64,000 nucleotides of DNA from contig NZ_JTDB02000002.1 in NCBI RefSeq assembly GCF_000785435.2, forward strand, positions 310,001 to 374,000, written 5' to 3'. Below the pieces are notes generated by a model, which saw only the letters and a list, made by a program, of their open reading frames with translations, made no database searches and was not told the origin of the DNA. The position numbers and the translations under genes were made by a program. Of the stretch, positions 1 through 8,608 are shown in pieces; the stretch's first letter is position 1; the number at the start of each line of letters is the position of its first letter. This DNA is from Paraburkholderia sacchari (GTDB taxonomy: Bacteria; Pseudomonadota; Gammaproteobacteria; Burkholderiales; Burkholderiaceae).

Positions 1-1
1 G

Positions 2-592
2 CAGGAGGCGCGCGAATTCCGTCAGCGCCAGGTACCGGACCTGGTGCTGCTCGATATCTGGATGCCGGACACCGATGGCGTCACGCTGCTCAAGGAATGG
101 GCCGCGCAGGGCCAATTGACGATGCCCGTCATCATGATGTCGGGGCATGCGACGATCGACACGGCGGTTGAGGCGACCAAGATCGGCGCGCTCAACTTCC
201 TCGAAAAACCGATTGCGCTGCAAAAGCTGCTGAAGGCGGTCGAGCAGGGGCTCGCGCGCGGCACCGCCGCGCCGGTGCCAGCAACGGCGGCGGGCGCCGC
301 GAAGCCGGCTGCGGGCGGCCCGGCCGTGGTGGCGTCGTCGGCGGCGCTGCCGGTGCTGGGCGCCGACGGCGCATCGGGCGGCGCGGCCGCCACGGGCGTG
401 GCGTCGATCTCGTTCGACATCCCGTTGCGCGACGCGCGCGACGCATTCGAGCGCGCCTACTTCGAGTACCACCTCGCGCGCGAGAACGGCAGCATGACGC
501 GCGTGGCCGAGAAAACCGGTCTCGAGCGCACGCACCTGTACCGCAAGCTCAAGCAGCTCGGCGTGGACCTGGGCAAGAGCAAGGGCGAGTAA
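2..592 (+). CDS. NtrX-like response regulator lacking AAA+ domain (5' truncated)
   Basis: The reading frame is open to the left window edge, so the N-terminus is missing. What remains is the second half of a receiver domain: the phospho-acceptor Asp in the LLDIWMPD stretch, the switch Ser of MMSGHA and the conserved Lys of FLEKP. An Ala/Gly/Pro-rich linker of about 50 residues follows, then a C-terminal Fis-type helix-turn-helix (THLYRKLKQLGV) typical of NtrX. There is no sigma-54-interacting AAA+ ATPase domain between receiver and HTH, so it cannot work as a classical enhancer-binding activator. It probably binds DNA as a phosphorylation-controlled dimer, paired with an upstream NtrY-like kinase (inferred). 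It ends just before the tRNA-Phe promoter. Confidence 0.8.
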   Translation, partial: QEAREFRQRQVPDLVLLDIWMPDTDGVTLLKEWAAQGQLTMPVIMMSGHATIDTAVEATKIGALNFLEKPIALQKLLKAVEQGLARGTAAPVPATAAGAAKPAAGGPAVVASSAALPVLGADGASGGAAATGVASISFDIPLRDARDAFERAYFEYHLARENGSMTRVAEKTGLERTHLYRKLKQLGVDLGKSKGE

Positions 593-613
593 GCAGATTT
601 TTTGCGAAAGCTC

Positions 614-642
614 TTGCGCAGTCCTGTCAGCGTCGCTATAAT
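614..642 (+). promoter_or_regulatory. sigma-70 promoter of tRNA-Phe
   Basis: A TTGCGC -35 (614-619) is followed by a 17-bp spacer and a perfect TATAAT -10 (637-642). The expected start is near 649, about 8 nt before the mature tRNA 5' end. Confidence 0.65.
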
Positions 643-656
643 TCTTCTTCTTCGTT

Positions 657-732
657 GGCCCGGTAGCTCAGTTGGTAGAGCAGCGGATTGAAAATCCGCG
701 TGTCGATGGTTCGATTCCGTCCCAGGCCACCA
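657..732 (+). tRNA. tRNA-Phe (anticodon GAA)
   Basis: A 76-nt cloverleaf with an encoded 3' CCA (730-732). The anticodon stem is GCGGA/TCCGC with loop TTGAAAA, giving anticodon GAA. The T-stem is GATGG/CCGTC with loop TTCGATT, and the D-arm carries the usual AGTTGGTAGA loop. The acceptor stem pairs 657-663 with 722-728, but position 5 (C661) faces A724, a C-A mismatch. A rho-independent terminator follows 6 nt after the CCA. Confidence 0.95.
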
Positions 733-738
733 GAATGC

Positions 739-773
739 AGCCCCAGGAGATCGTACGATTCCTGGGGCTTTTT
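739..773 (+). terminator. rho-independent terminator of tRNA-Phe
   Basis: A 10-bp stem AGCCCCAGGA/TCCTGGGGCT (739-748 with 760-769) is followed directly by a T run (769-773). Confidence 0.85.
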
Positions 774-971
774 CGTTGTGCCCGCGTACGGTGTGCCCTG
801 ATCGGGCGAACACAGCGGATGGAATATCAGCGGTATAAAGTAGCGCCGATATTCGCAAAAATACAGCGGCCTATACTGCATTGGCCTGCGCGGGGGAAAG
901 ACCGCGCGGGCCCGCACGGCGGGTTTTCAAGGCTTGCGACCGCGCGGAACCTCTTGATACGGAGTTTCACG

Positions 972-1706
972 GTGACTCGAACAGAACCCAGGAACGGCGC
1001 GCTCGTGCTGTTTTCCGGCGGCCAGGACTCGGCTACGTGCCTTGCCTGGGCGCTCGACCGCTACGACACTGTCGAGACGCTCGGCTTCGATTATGGCCAG
1101 CGGCATCGCGTCGAACTGGAGTGCCGTGAAGGTTTTCGCGCGGCCATCGCGCAGACGTTTCCCGAGTGGGGCGAGCGCCTGGGCGACGATCACATGATCG
1201 ATCTCTCGGTGCTGGGTTCGATCAGCGACACGGCCATGACGCGCGAAATCGAGATCGAGACGGCGGCCAACGGCTTGCCGAACACCTTCGTGCCGGGCCG
1301 AAATCTGATGTTCATGCAGATCGCCGCGGCTATTGCCTACCGGCGCGGGCTCGAGTTCCTTGTGGGCGGCATGTGCGAGACCGACTTCTCGGGCTATCCC
1401 GACTGCCGCGACGACACCATGAAGGCGCTGCAAGTCGCGCTCAATCTGGGCATGGAAACCCGCTTCGTGATCGAAACGCCGCTCATGTGGCTCGACAAGG
1501 CCGACACTTGGCGTCTCGCGCAGCAACTGGGCGGCGAGGCGCTGGTCGAATTGGTGCGCGTGGAAACGCATACGTGCTACGTGGGCGAGCGCGCCGAGCT
1601 CAACGACTGGGGTTTCGGCTGCGGCGAATGCCCGGCGTGCAAGTTGCGCAAGCGTGGCTACGAAGCGTACCTCGCGGGCGAGCACGTGACGCAAGCGCCG
1701 GTCTGA
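972..1706 (+). CDS. queC: 7-cyano-7-deazaguanine (preQ0) synthase QueC
   Basis: It converts 7-carboxy-7-deazaguanine to preQ0 with ATP and ammonia, the last common step to queuosine precursors. The ATP PP-loop SGGQDS lies at residues 15-20. The zinc-binding cysteines are near the C-terminus (Cys202, then the CGECPAC cluster at 217/220/223). The frame stays open upstream into the tRNA, but the GTG at 972 has a GGAG Shine-Dalgarno 7 nt away (961-964) and gives the family's normal length of 244 aa. It is followed by queE and queD on the same strand, so probably one operon. A TATACT at 872-877 is a possible -10 without a good -35. I saw no preQ1 aptamer upstream. Confidence 0.95.
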   Translation: MTRTEPRNGALVLFSGGQDSATCLAWALDRYDTVETLGFDYGQRHRVELECREGFRAAIAQTFPEWGERLGDDHMIDLSVLGSISDTAMTREIEIETAANGLPNTFVPGRNLMFMQIAAAIAYRRGLEFLVGGMCETDFSGYPDCRDDTMKALQVALNLGMETRFVIETPLMWLDKADTWRLAQQLGGEALVELVRVETHTCYVGERAELNDWGFGCGECPACKLRKRGYEAYLAGEHVTQAPV

Positions 1707-1849
1707 ACCGACGACGGGCGCGCGCCACGCGTTTTCGCATTGCGTGGCAGCATGAGCGGGGCGGCGCACGGGCGGTGCGTCCCGCAGACATAACGCAGCA
1801 AGACAATCAGCGCCCGAAACAACCCGCTCCCAGCGCGTCGACACGCAGG

Positions 1850-1875
1850 GAACATGCGCAGTGAACATGCGCAGT
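1850..1875. repeat. 13-bp perfect tandem duplication before queE
   Basis: GAACATGCGCAGT occurs twice head to tail (1850-1862, 1863-1875) immediately upstream of the queE start, followed by a further GAACT. The copies carry alternative ATG/GTG triplets that lengthen the queE frame in silico. Confidence 0.9.
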
Positions 1876-1896
1876 GAACTTGATCAGGCAGTAAGC

Positions 1897-2529
1897 ATGA
1901 CTTACGCAGTAAAGGAAATTTTCTACACGTTGCAGGGCGAGGGCGCGAACGCCGGGCGTCCGGCCGTGTTTTGCCGGTTCGCCGGCTGCAACTTGTGGTC
2001 GGGCCGCGAGGAAGACCGTGAAACGGCGGTCTGCCGTTTCTGCGACACCGACTTCGTGGGCACCGACGGCGAGAACGGCGGCAAGTACCGCACGCCCGAG
2101 GAACTCGTCGCGATGATAGCGTCGCTCTGGCCCGAAGGCGAAGGCAGCCGCTTCGTCGTGTGCACGGGCGGCGAGCCGATGCTTCAGATCGACCAGCCGT
2201 TCGTCGATGCGCTACACGCCGCCGGCTTCGAGATCGCCATCGAAACGAACGGCTCGCTGCCGGTGCTGGAAACCATCGACTGGATCTGCGTGAGCCCGAA
2301 GGCCGACGCGCCGCTCGTCGTCACGAAGGGCAACGAGCTGAAGGTCGTGGTCCCGCAGGACAACCAGCGCCTCGCCGACTACGCGAAGCTCGATTTCGAG
2401 TATTTCCTCGTCCAGCCGATGGACGGCCCGTCGCGCGACCTGAACACGAAGCTCGCGATCGACTGGTGCAAGCGGCATCCGCAATGGCGCCTCTCGATGC
2501 AGACTCACAAGTACCTGAACATTCCCTGA
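1897..2529 (+). CDS. queE: 7-carboxy-7-deazaguanine synthase QueE
   Basis: A radical-SAM enzyme that rearranges 6-carboxytetrahydropterin to 7-carboxy-7-deazaguanine. The modified cluster motif Cys31-X14-Cys46-X2-Cys49 is visible, matching the CX14CX2C arrangement known for Burkholderia QueE instead of the usual CX3CX2C. The SAM-binding GGEP follows near residue 90. I chose the ATG at 1897 (MTYAVKEIFYTLQGEG), which starts at the family's conserved N-terminus. An in-frame GTG at 1861 would add residues encoded by a tandem repeat. It lies 190 bp after queC and 27 bp before queD. Confidence 0.95.
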   Translation: MTYAVKEIFYTLQGEGANAGRPAVFCRFAGCNLWSGREEDRETAVCRFCDTDFVGTDGENGGKYRTPEELVAMIASLWPEGEGSRFVVCTGGEPMLQIDQPFVDALHAAGFEIAIETNGSLPVLETIDWICVSPKADAPLVVTKGNELKVVVPQDNQRLADYAKLDFEYFLVQPMDGPSRDLNTKLAIDWCKRHPQWRLSMQTHKYLNIP

Positions 2530-2556
2530 TTCCTTGCCTGACTGGTTAAAAGCGCC

Positions 2557-3003
2557 GTGCTTACGATCACCCGAAAACTCGAATTCGACGCGGGCCACCG
2601 CATTCCCGACCACCGCAGCCAGTGCCGCAACCTGCACGGCCATCGCTACGTGCTGGAAGTCACGCTGCAAGGCGACACCGTCGAAACGGAAGGCGCGCCC
2701 GACCGCGGCATGGTGATGGATTTCGCCGACGTGAAGGCGCTCGCGAACCAGCATCTCGTCGATCTGTGGGATCACGCGTTCATCGTCTTCGAAGGCGACG
2801 CGCAGGTGCGCGGTTTTCTCGACACGCTGCCGGGTCACAAGACGGTCGTGATCGACCGTATTCCGACCGTGGAGAATCTCGCGGCCATCGCGTTCGAGAT
2901 CCTCGCCAACGTTTACGACGCGCATTACGGCGTGAATCTGCAACTGCAGAAGCTTCGGCTGTACGAGACGCCGAATTGCTGGGCCGAAGTCACGCGCGAT
3001 TGA
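2557..3003 (+). CDS. queD: 6-carboxytetrahydropterin synthase QueD
   Basis: It makes 6-carboxy-5,6,7,8-tetrahydropterin from dihydroneopterin triphosphate, the step before QueE. The protein has 148 aa, a GTG start, zinc-ligand histidines at His14, His27 and His29 (the LHGHRY motif) and the catalytic Cys23. It is the third gene of the queC-queE-queD set. The stop codon lies inside a small tandem repeat. Confidence 0.93.
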   Translation: MLTITRKLEFDAGHRIPDHRSQCRNLHGHRYVLEVTLQGDTVETEGAPDRGMVMDFADVKALANQHLVDLWDHAFIVFEGDAQVRGFLDTLPGHKTVVIDRIPTVENLAAIAFEILANVYDAHYGVNLQLQKLRLYETPNCWAEVTRD

Positions 3004-3030
3004 GCGCCGATTGAGCACCGATTGAGCACC
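2998..3030. repeat. three 11-bp tandem repeats at the queD stop
   Basis: GATTGAGCGCC, GATTGAGCACC and GATTGAGCACC run head to tail (2998-3008, 3009-3019, 3020-3030). The first copy contains the queD TGA, and the following copies add further TGA triplets. A short GC hairpin (CCGGG/CCCGG, about 3036-3053) follows and may be a weak terminator. Confidence 0.85.
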
Positions 3031-3207
3031 ATAAGGCCGGGTTTTCCGCCCGGTCAGCACACTTTTGTCGCGGTATGATCGTTCCGGCAAGGCCCGCACC
3101 CGCGCGGCCCGACAACACAACGGAGCGAGACATGCCGGCTGCGGCGCTGCCGGGCCGCCAGGCCCGCGCGGGACGCGCGCGTCCCGCAGCTCGCCGGGAG
3201 CACGGCA

Positions 3208-3990
3208 ATGAGCACCTTCACCAATCCTCTCAAGGAACGCCTCAAGGAAGCTGAGCCGCTATACGGCCTGTGGCTTTCGATGGGCAGCGAAACCGCCGCC
3301 GAGGCGCTCGCGCACGCGGGTTTCGACTGGCTGCTGATCGACATGGAGCACTCGCCCAACGATAGCAGCGACGTTATCGCGCAATTGCGCGCGATCGCGG
3401 CGGCCCATCTGCCGACCGAGCCGGTCGTGCGCATCCAGGCCAACGAGCCGTGGCTCGTCAAGCGCGTGCTCGACGCGGGCGTGCGCACGGTGATGTTCCC
3501 CAACGTGACCTCCGCCGAAGAAGCCGCCCGCGTGGTGAGCTACACCCAATATCCCGATGCAAATGCGCCGGGCGGCCAGCGCGGCGTCGCGGGCGTGGTG
3601 CGCGCGGCGGCCTATGGCATGCGGCGCGATTATCTGCATGGCGCGAACGCACAGGTCGCTTCGATCATCCAGATCGAATCGGCGGCGGCGCTGGGCGAGG
3701 TCGAGAAAATCGCCGCGGTGCCGGGCGTCGATTGTCTCTTCGCCGGGCCTGCCGATCTTGCCGCGAGCCTCGGTCATCTGGGCGACTCGAAGCATCCTGA
3801 CGTCGTTGCCGCGATGACGCGCATCGTTGCCGCAGCGCGCGCGGCGGGCGTGGGGGCGGGCATCTTTGCAATGGATGCCGCGCAGGCGAAGCGGTATCGC
3901 GAGATGGGCTTCAACTTCGTCGCGCTGGCCGCCGATGTCATCTGGCTCATGCGCGCGACGCGCCAGGCGCTCCAGGAGGCGAGGTCATGA
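3208..3990 (+). CDS. HpcH/HpaI-family class II aldolase
   Basis: 260 aa of the pyruvate-dependent aldolase family that includes 4-hydroxy-2-oxoheptanedioate aldolase (HpaI) and 2-keto-3-deoxyglucarate aldolase (GarL). Visible family features are the N-terminal GLWLSMGS, the DWLLIDMEHSPND segment, the active-site Arg in VVRIQAN, the metal-binding Glu in IQIES and Asp in FAGPADLAASLG. The true substrate cannot be read from sequence, and no catabolic cluster surrounds it. The stop overlaps the next gene's ATG (ATGA), so translation is probably coupled. Confidence 0.88.
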   Translation: MSTFTNPLKERLKEAEPLYGLWLSMGSETAAEALAHAGFDWLLIDMEHSPNDSSDVIAQLRAIAAAHLPTEPVVRIQANEPWLVKRVLDAGVRTVMFPNVTSAEEAARVVSYTQYPDANAPGGQRGVAGVVRAAAYGMRRDYLHGANAQVASIIQIESAAALGEVEKIAAVPGVDCLFAGPADLAASLGHLGDSKHPDVVAAMTRIVAAARAAGVGAGIFAMDAAQAKRYREMGFNFVALAADVIWLMRATRQALQEARS

Positions 3991-4802
3991 GGCGTCCGAA
4001 AGCGTTGCTCGCGCAGTTCGTCCGCGTGGCGGCGGCGGCTTGTGTCGCTGGCGCGGGGTTTGGCGCAAGCGGCCAGGCAGTGGCGGCCGGTGCCGCGGGG
4101 GCATCCGGCGCAAGCGCGGGTGCAGGTACCGGTGCGAGGACGGGCGCAAATACAGGCGCAAATACAGGTGCAAGCGCAGCTGCCACGACACGCGTTGCCG
4201 GTGCCCAATCCGATCCGCAGACGGCCAACGCCGTGGCCGACTACAACGCGGGCAATCTCGCGGGCGCGCGCGCCGAATTCAAGGCCGCCGCCGAACGTGG
4301 CAACCGGCTCGCCGAGTTCAACTACGCGATGATGTTGATCAACGGCGAGGGCGGCGCCGCCGATGTGGGCGAGGGCCGCAAGTGGCTGCGCAAGGCCGCC
4401 GACGCGAACATGTCCCATGCCCAGTACGTCTACGGCAAGATGTACGACGACGGCGATTTCGTCGATCGCGATCCGGCGCAGGCGCATCAGTGGTTCCTGA
4501 AGGCCGCGAAGCAGGGCCACGTGCAGGCCGAGCTCGCGCTGGCGAACCAGTTCCTCGACGGACGCGGAACGTCGCGCGACAACAAGCAGGCGTTCTACTG
4601 GTACAAGAAGGCCGCCGAAGGCGGCGACATGACGGCGCAATACGTGACCGGCTCGTTCTACGAGCGCGGCGGCGACGGCGTGCCGAAGAACCTGAACGTC
4701 GCGCGCGCCTACTATGCGGCGGCGGCGGCCCAAGGCGACCCCGTTGCGCGGCTCAAGTATCAGCAGTTGAGCACCCAACTGATGAAGGCGGCGCCGCAAT
4801 AA
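3987..4802 (+). CDS. Sel1-like repeat protein, secreted or periplasmic
   Basis: 271 aa. The hydrophobic N-terminus with small residues (to about residue 35) looks like a signal peptide. An Ala/Gly/Thr-rich low-complexity stretch follows, then about five Sel1-type TPR repeats (residues 80-265) with motifs such as AQYVYGKMYDDGDFV and AELALANQFLDGRG. Sel1 proteins are scaffold or adaptor proteins; no enzymatic role is suggested. It overlaps the aldolase gene by 4 bp and converges on rodA, with 46 bp between the stops. Confidence 0.8.
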   Translation: MRRPKALLAQFVRVAAAACVAGAGFGASGQAVAAGAAGASGASAGAGTGARTGANTGANTGASAAATTRVAGAQSDPQTANAVADYNAGNLAGARAEFKAAAERGNRLAEFNYAMMLINGEGGAADVGEGRKWLRKAADANMSHAQYVYGKMYDDGDFVDRDPAQAHQWFLKAAKQGHVQAELALANQFLDGRGTSRDNKQAFYWYKKAAEGGDMTAQYVTGSFYERGGDGVPKNLNVARAYYAAAAAQGDPVARLKYQQLSTQLMKAAPQ

Positions 4803-4848
4803 GCGCAAGGGCGCGCCGCTTCGCGTTCCGCAAGGGCGTGAACAGGCG

Positions 4849-6015
4849 CTAACTCTGCATAAGCCGCTTCTGCCGCGCGACGCTCATGATCAGCCCGATG
4901 GCGACGCCAAGCGTCGTGAGCGCGGTGCCGCCATAGCTCATGAACGGCAGCGGCACGCCCACTACGGGCAGGATGCCGCTCACCATGCCGATATTCACGA
5001 ACGCGTAGGTGAAGAACGCCATCGTGAGCGAGCCGGCCAATAATCGCCCGAATAGCGTTGCGCCATTGGCGGCGACGTAAAGCCCTCGCGCGATCAGGCA
5101 CATGTAGAGCGTGAGCAGCACGAGCCCGCCCGCCATGCCGAACTCCTCCGAGAACACCGCGAAGATGAAGTCGGTGTGCTTCTCGGGGATGAACTCCAGA
5201 TGCGACTGCGTGCCCTTGAGCCAGCCCTTGCCGAGCGGGCCGCCCGAGCCGATCGCGATCACTGCCTGAATCGTGTGAAAGCCCTTGCCGAGCGGGTCGG
5301 AAGTCGGGTCGAGCAGCGTGCAGATGCGGTGCTTCTGGTAATCGTGCATGAGCGGCCAGTTCACCTGGGGCTGGCAGATCTTGTCCTGGAACGCCGCGAC
5401 CGACGCCACGGCGATGACGCCCGCAATCAGCACCGGCACGATCAGCTTGAACGAGAGCCCCGCGAAATAGATCACGAAGAAACCCGAGGCGAACACGAGC
5501 ACGGCGGTGCCGAGGTCCGGCTGCTTGGCGATCAGCCCCACCGGTACGAGCAGGATCACGAAGCCGACCACGAAGTCGTACCAGCGCATCACGCCTTCGC
5601 GGCGCTGGTAATACCACGCGAGCATGAGCGGCGTGGCGATCTTGAGAATCTCGGACGGCTGGATCACGACGCCCACGTTGATCCAGCGCTTCGCGCCCTT
5701 GCGCGTGAGGCCGAATAGCGCGACAGCAATCAGCAAGGCGATGCCGAACGTGTAAACGGGCACCGCGAAGCGCATGAGCGTGGTGGGCGGCACATTGGCG
5801 AGCGCCCACATCAGCACGAAGGTGAACATGATGTTGCGCAACTGGTCTTCGACGCGGCCCGGCATGTCGAGGGTGGCGCTGTACAACGTGACGATACCCA
5901 CGCACAGCAGCAGGAACACCGTGAGCGCGAGCGGGCGATCGAAGCCCACGAACATCTTGCGCAACGCGTCCAGCACTGCGCGCTTGTCGATCTTTTCGAA
6001 CTGGAAGAAAGGCAT
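4849..6015 (-). CDS. rodA: Rod shape-determining SEDS glycosyltransferase RodA
   Basis: 388 aa with about ten transmembrane segments and SEDS-family motifs (KPDLGTA as KQPDLGTAVL; the C-terminal PFMSYGGTALTT). It polymerises lipid II into glycan strands of the elongasome in the inner membrane, working with the transpeptidase PBP2 encoded immediately upstream (9 bp gap). It is the last gene of the minus-strand mreB-mreC-mreD-mrdA-rodA set. Confidence 0.95.
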   Translation of the reverse strand: MPFFQFEKIDKRAVLDALRKMFVGFDRPLALTVFLLLCVGIVTLYSATLDMPGRVEDQLRNIMFTFVLMWALANVPPTTLMRFAVPVYTFGIALLIAVALFGLTRKGAKRWINVGVVIQPSEILKIATPLMLAWYYQRREGVMRWYDFVVGFVILLVPVGLIAKQPDLGTAVLVFASGFFVIYFAGLSFKLIVPVLIAGVIAVASVAAFQDKICQPQVNWPLMHDYQKHRICTLLDPTSDPLGKGFHTIQAVIAIGSGGPLGKGWLKGTQSHLEFIPEKHTDFIFAVFSEEFGMAGGLVLLTLYMCLIARGLYVAANGATLFGRLLAGSLTMAFFTYAFVNIGMVSGILPVVGVPLPFMSYGGTALTTLGVAIGLIMSVARQKRLMQS

Positions 6016-6024
6016 GGGAACTCC

Positions 6025-8493
6025 TTACTCGTCGATGCCGCCCGTGGCGGGCCTGGGCGGCGGCGCGAGCGTGGCCGCGTCAGGCGCGCTGGCAGGGCGG
6101 CGCGGGCGATGCGGACCGGGACCGAAACGACGCGGCAGCGAGGCGGCGGCGGGCCGCTGGGCCGCAGCTTCGTCGTCCGACGCCGCAGTGCCTGGCGTAG
6201 CGGTCGTGGTGCCGCCGTTCACGGCATTGGTGCCTCGGGGGGCCTCGGGTGCGGGCGGCTCGGCGCTCGCCTTGTGCGTTTTCTCGCGGGCGCTCGCGCT
6301 GGCGGGCCTGGCCGCGCCAGCGCGCGCCGGCGCGGCGCCGGGCACGGTCGCGGCGGAGGCGCCCGATGTTGCCGTAGCCGCTGCAGCTTCGGAGGCCGCC
6401 GCAGCAGCCGAAGCCGCAGCCGCCGAAGCCGCCGAGGCCGCACCGGGAATCGGCAGCGGCGTGAAGCCCGCCGCAACCTTGACCGGCGGTGTCCCGGCGC
6501 CCACCGAGCTGGCCTGCGGCGCACCGCCGATCGTGGGCGCTGACGCATCCTGCGTGGCCGAGGCCGCATCGGCCACGGCAGCCTGCTCGACACCTGGCTT
6601 CAGGCGATCGACGAGCCAGTAATCGAGCACGCGCCGCGCGATCGGGCCTGCCGACTGCGCACCCCAGCCGCCGTTCTCGACGATCAGCGCAACGGCGATC
6701 TGCGGCTTTTCGGCGGGCGCGAACGCGATGAAGAGCGCGTGGTCGCGCAGATGCTCGGCGAGAGCGTGCGCCTGATACTTGCCGCCCTGCAGCGAGAACA
6801 CCTGCGCCGTGCCAGTCTTGCCCGCCGAGGTGTAAGGCGCATTCCTGAAGACTGCGTAGGCCGTGCCCGAAGGATTCATCGTCACGCCTTCCATGCCGCG
6901 CTTCACGACGTCGATATCGGACTGCTTCACGTTCAGCCGCCCGCTTTCGCTCGGCACAGTGAGGTGCTGCGCCTTCGTGATCGGATTTTCGATCTCCTTC
7001 ACGAGGTGCGGCTTCATGAGGATGCCGTTGTCGGCGAGCGTGGCCGTCGCGTGGGCGAGTTGCAGGATCGTGAACGAGTTGTAGCCCTGGCCGATGCCGA
7101 GGCTGATGGTCTCGCCCTCGTACCAGCGCTGCTGCTCGGGCCGGCGATAGGCTTTGCGCTTCCACTCGGTGGAGGGCAGGATGCCGCGCGCCTCGCCCGC
7201 GATGTCGATGCCGGTCAACTGGCCGAAGCCGAGCGGCTTCATGAAGTTCGCGATGTTGTCCACGCCGAGGTCGTGCGCGAGCATGAAGAAGTAGGTGTCG
7301 TTCGACACCATGATCGCCTTGTTCATGTCGACCCAGCCCTGGCCGGAGCGCACGTCGTTGTTGAAGCGGTGGCCGCCGAACATGTAGAAGCCCGGGTCCG
7401 AGAAGCCCCAGCCCGGCGTGCGCTTGTGCAGCGTGAGCGCGGCGAGCGCCATGAACGGCTTGTAGGTCGAGCCCGGCGGGTAGGTGCCGTGCAGCGGCCG
7501 GTTCAGGAGCGGGTGATCGGGCGAGTTGTTCAGCGCGTCCCAGGTCTGCTGGTCGATGCCGTCCACGAACGAGTTCGGGTCGAAGCTCGGCGCCGAGACG
7601 AACGCCAGAATGTCGCCCGTGGACGGTTCGATCGCCACGAGCGCGCCGCGCTTGCCCGCGAAGGCCTGCTCGGCCACCTGCTGCAAGCCGATGTCGAGCG
7701 AGAGCACGAGATTGTTGCCGGGCGTGGCCTGGGTGCGCTTGAGCGTGCGCACGGGGCGCCCGCCCGCAGTCACTTCGACTTCCTCGAAGCCGGTCAGGCC
7801 GTGCAGCTCGGTTTCGTAGCTCTGCTCGACGCCGATCTTGCCGATGTAATCGGTGCCCTTGTAGTTGTTCGCATCGACGCGCGGATCGTAGTGCTCGGGA
7901 TCTTCGTCATTCTTGTCGCTCATGTCGTCGATGCGCTCCTGGTCGCGCTGCGAGATGCGGCCGATATAGCCGATCACGTGCGCGGCCGTGGTGCCGAGCG
8001 GGTACTGACGGAACAGGCGCGCGCGCACTTCCACGCCGGGAAAGCGGAAGCGCTGCGCGGTGAAGCGCGAGACTTCCTCGTCGGTGAGGCGAGTGCGGAT
8101 CGGCAGGCTCTCGAAGTTCTTCGAGTCCTCGAGCAGCTTCTTGAAGCGGCGGCGGTCGCGCGCATCGATCGGGATCACCGTCGAGAGTTCGTCGATGGTG
8201 TTGTCGAGCGTGTCGGTGAGTTTCGAGGGCGTGATTTCGAGCGTGTACGCGGAATAGTTCTTTGCGAGCACGACGCCGTTGCGGTCGGTGATGATGCCGC
8301 GGTTCGGCACGATGGGCGCGACCGAGATGCGGTTCTCGTCGGCCTGCAGCGAGTACTTGTTGTGGTTCCAGACTTGCAGCCAGAGGAACCGGAACGCGAT
8401 CAGCCCGAAGCAGACGAACACGAACACGCCCGCCGCCGCGACGCGCAGGCGGAATTTCGTGAGCTGCTGCTGGGTGTCCTTGAATTCGGTCAT
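6025..8493 (-). CDS. mrdA: Penicillin-binding protein 2, elongasome transpeptidase
   Basis: 822 aa class B PBP. One N-terminal membrane anchor (about residues 20-40), a dimerisation/pedestal region, then the transpeptidase with catalytic Ser342-X-X-Lys345 (STYK), SND at 397-399 and KTG at 559-561. It crosslinks peptidoglycan during lateral growth with RodA and MreBCD. Oddity: after the usual C-terminus (about residue 635) there is a tail of nearly 190 residues, almost entirely Ala/Pro/Ser/Thr. The common family length is near 630 aa. Confidence 0.95.
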   Translation of the reverse strand: MTEFKDTQQQLTKFRLRVAAAGVFVFVCFGLIAFRFLWLQVWNHNKYSLQADENRISVAPIVPNRGIITDRNGVVLAKNYSAYTLEITPSKLTDTLDNTIDELSTVIPIDARDRRRFKKLLEDSKNFESLPIRTRLTDEEVSRFTAQRFRFPGVEVRARLFRQYPLGTTAAHVIGYIGRISQRDQERIDDMSDKNDEDPEHYDPRVDANNYKGTDYIGKIGVEQSYETELHGLTGFEEVEVTAGGRPVRTLKRTQATPGNNLVLSLDIGLQQVAEQAFAGKRGALVAIEPSTGDILAFVSAPSFDPNSFVDGIDQQTWDALNNSPDHPLLNRPLHGTYPPGSTYKPFMALAALTLHKRTPGWGFSDPGFYMFGGHRFNNDVRSGQGWVDMNKAIMVSNDTYFFMLAHDLGVDNIANFMKPLGFGQLTGIDIAGEARGILPSTEWKRKAYRRPEQQRWYEGETISLGIGQGYNSFTILQLAHATATLADNGILMKPHLVKEIENPITKAQHLTVPSESGRLNVKQSDIDVVKRGMEGVTMNPSGTAYAVFRNAPYTSAGKTGTAQVFSLQGGKYQAHALAEHLRDHALFIAFAPAEKPQIAVALIVENGGWGAQSAGPIARRVLDYWLVDRLKPGVEQAAVADAASATQDASAPTIGGAPQASSVGAGTPPVKVAAGFTPLPIPGAASAASAAAASAAAAASEAAAATATSGASAATVPGAAPARAGAARPASASAREKTHKASAEPPAPEAPRGTNAVNGGTTTATPGTAASDDEAAAQRPAAASLPRRFGPGPHRPRRPASAPDAATLAPPPRPATGGIDE

Positions 8494-8608
8494 GCGCTCG
8501 GAGCACCGGGGGCCGCGCCTCGCTCAGGCGCTGCGGCGGACCGATGGTGCCGGTGGTAAGGGTGGGTCATCGATTGCGTCTTTCAACTCTGAGCGGCGCG
8601 CACGCCGC

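Noticed and set aside
780..971. Possible preQ1 riboswitch upstream of queC
   Set aside because: The conserved preQ1-I core (CUAGCUA...AAAAAACUAA-type) and the preQ1-II layout are not present.
6739..8559. A 606-codon open frame on the plus strand opposite mrdA
   Set aside because: It is the antisense shadow of a high-GC3 gene: rich in Arg/His/Val/Ala, without motifs, and mrdA has all its catalytic motifs on the other strand.
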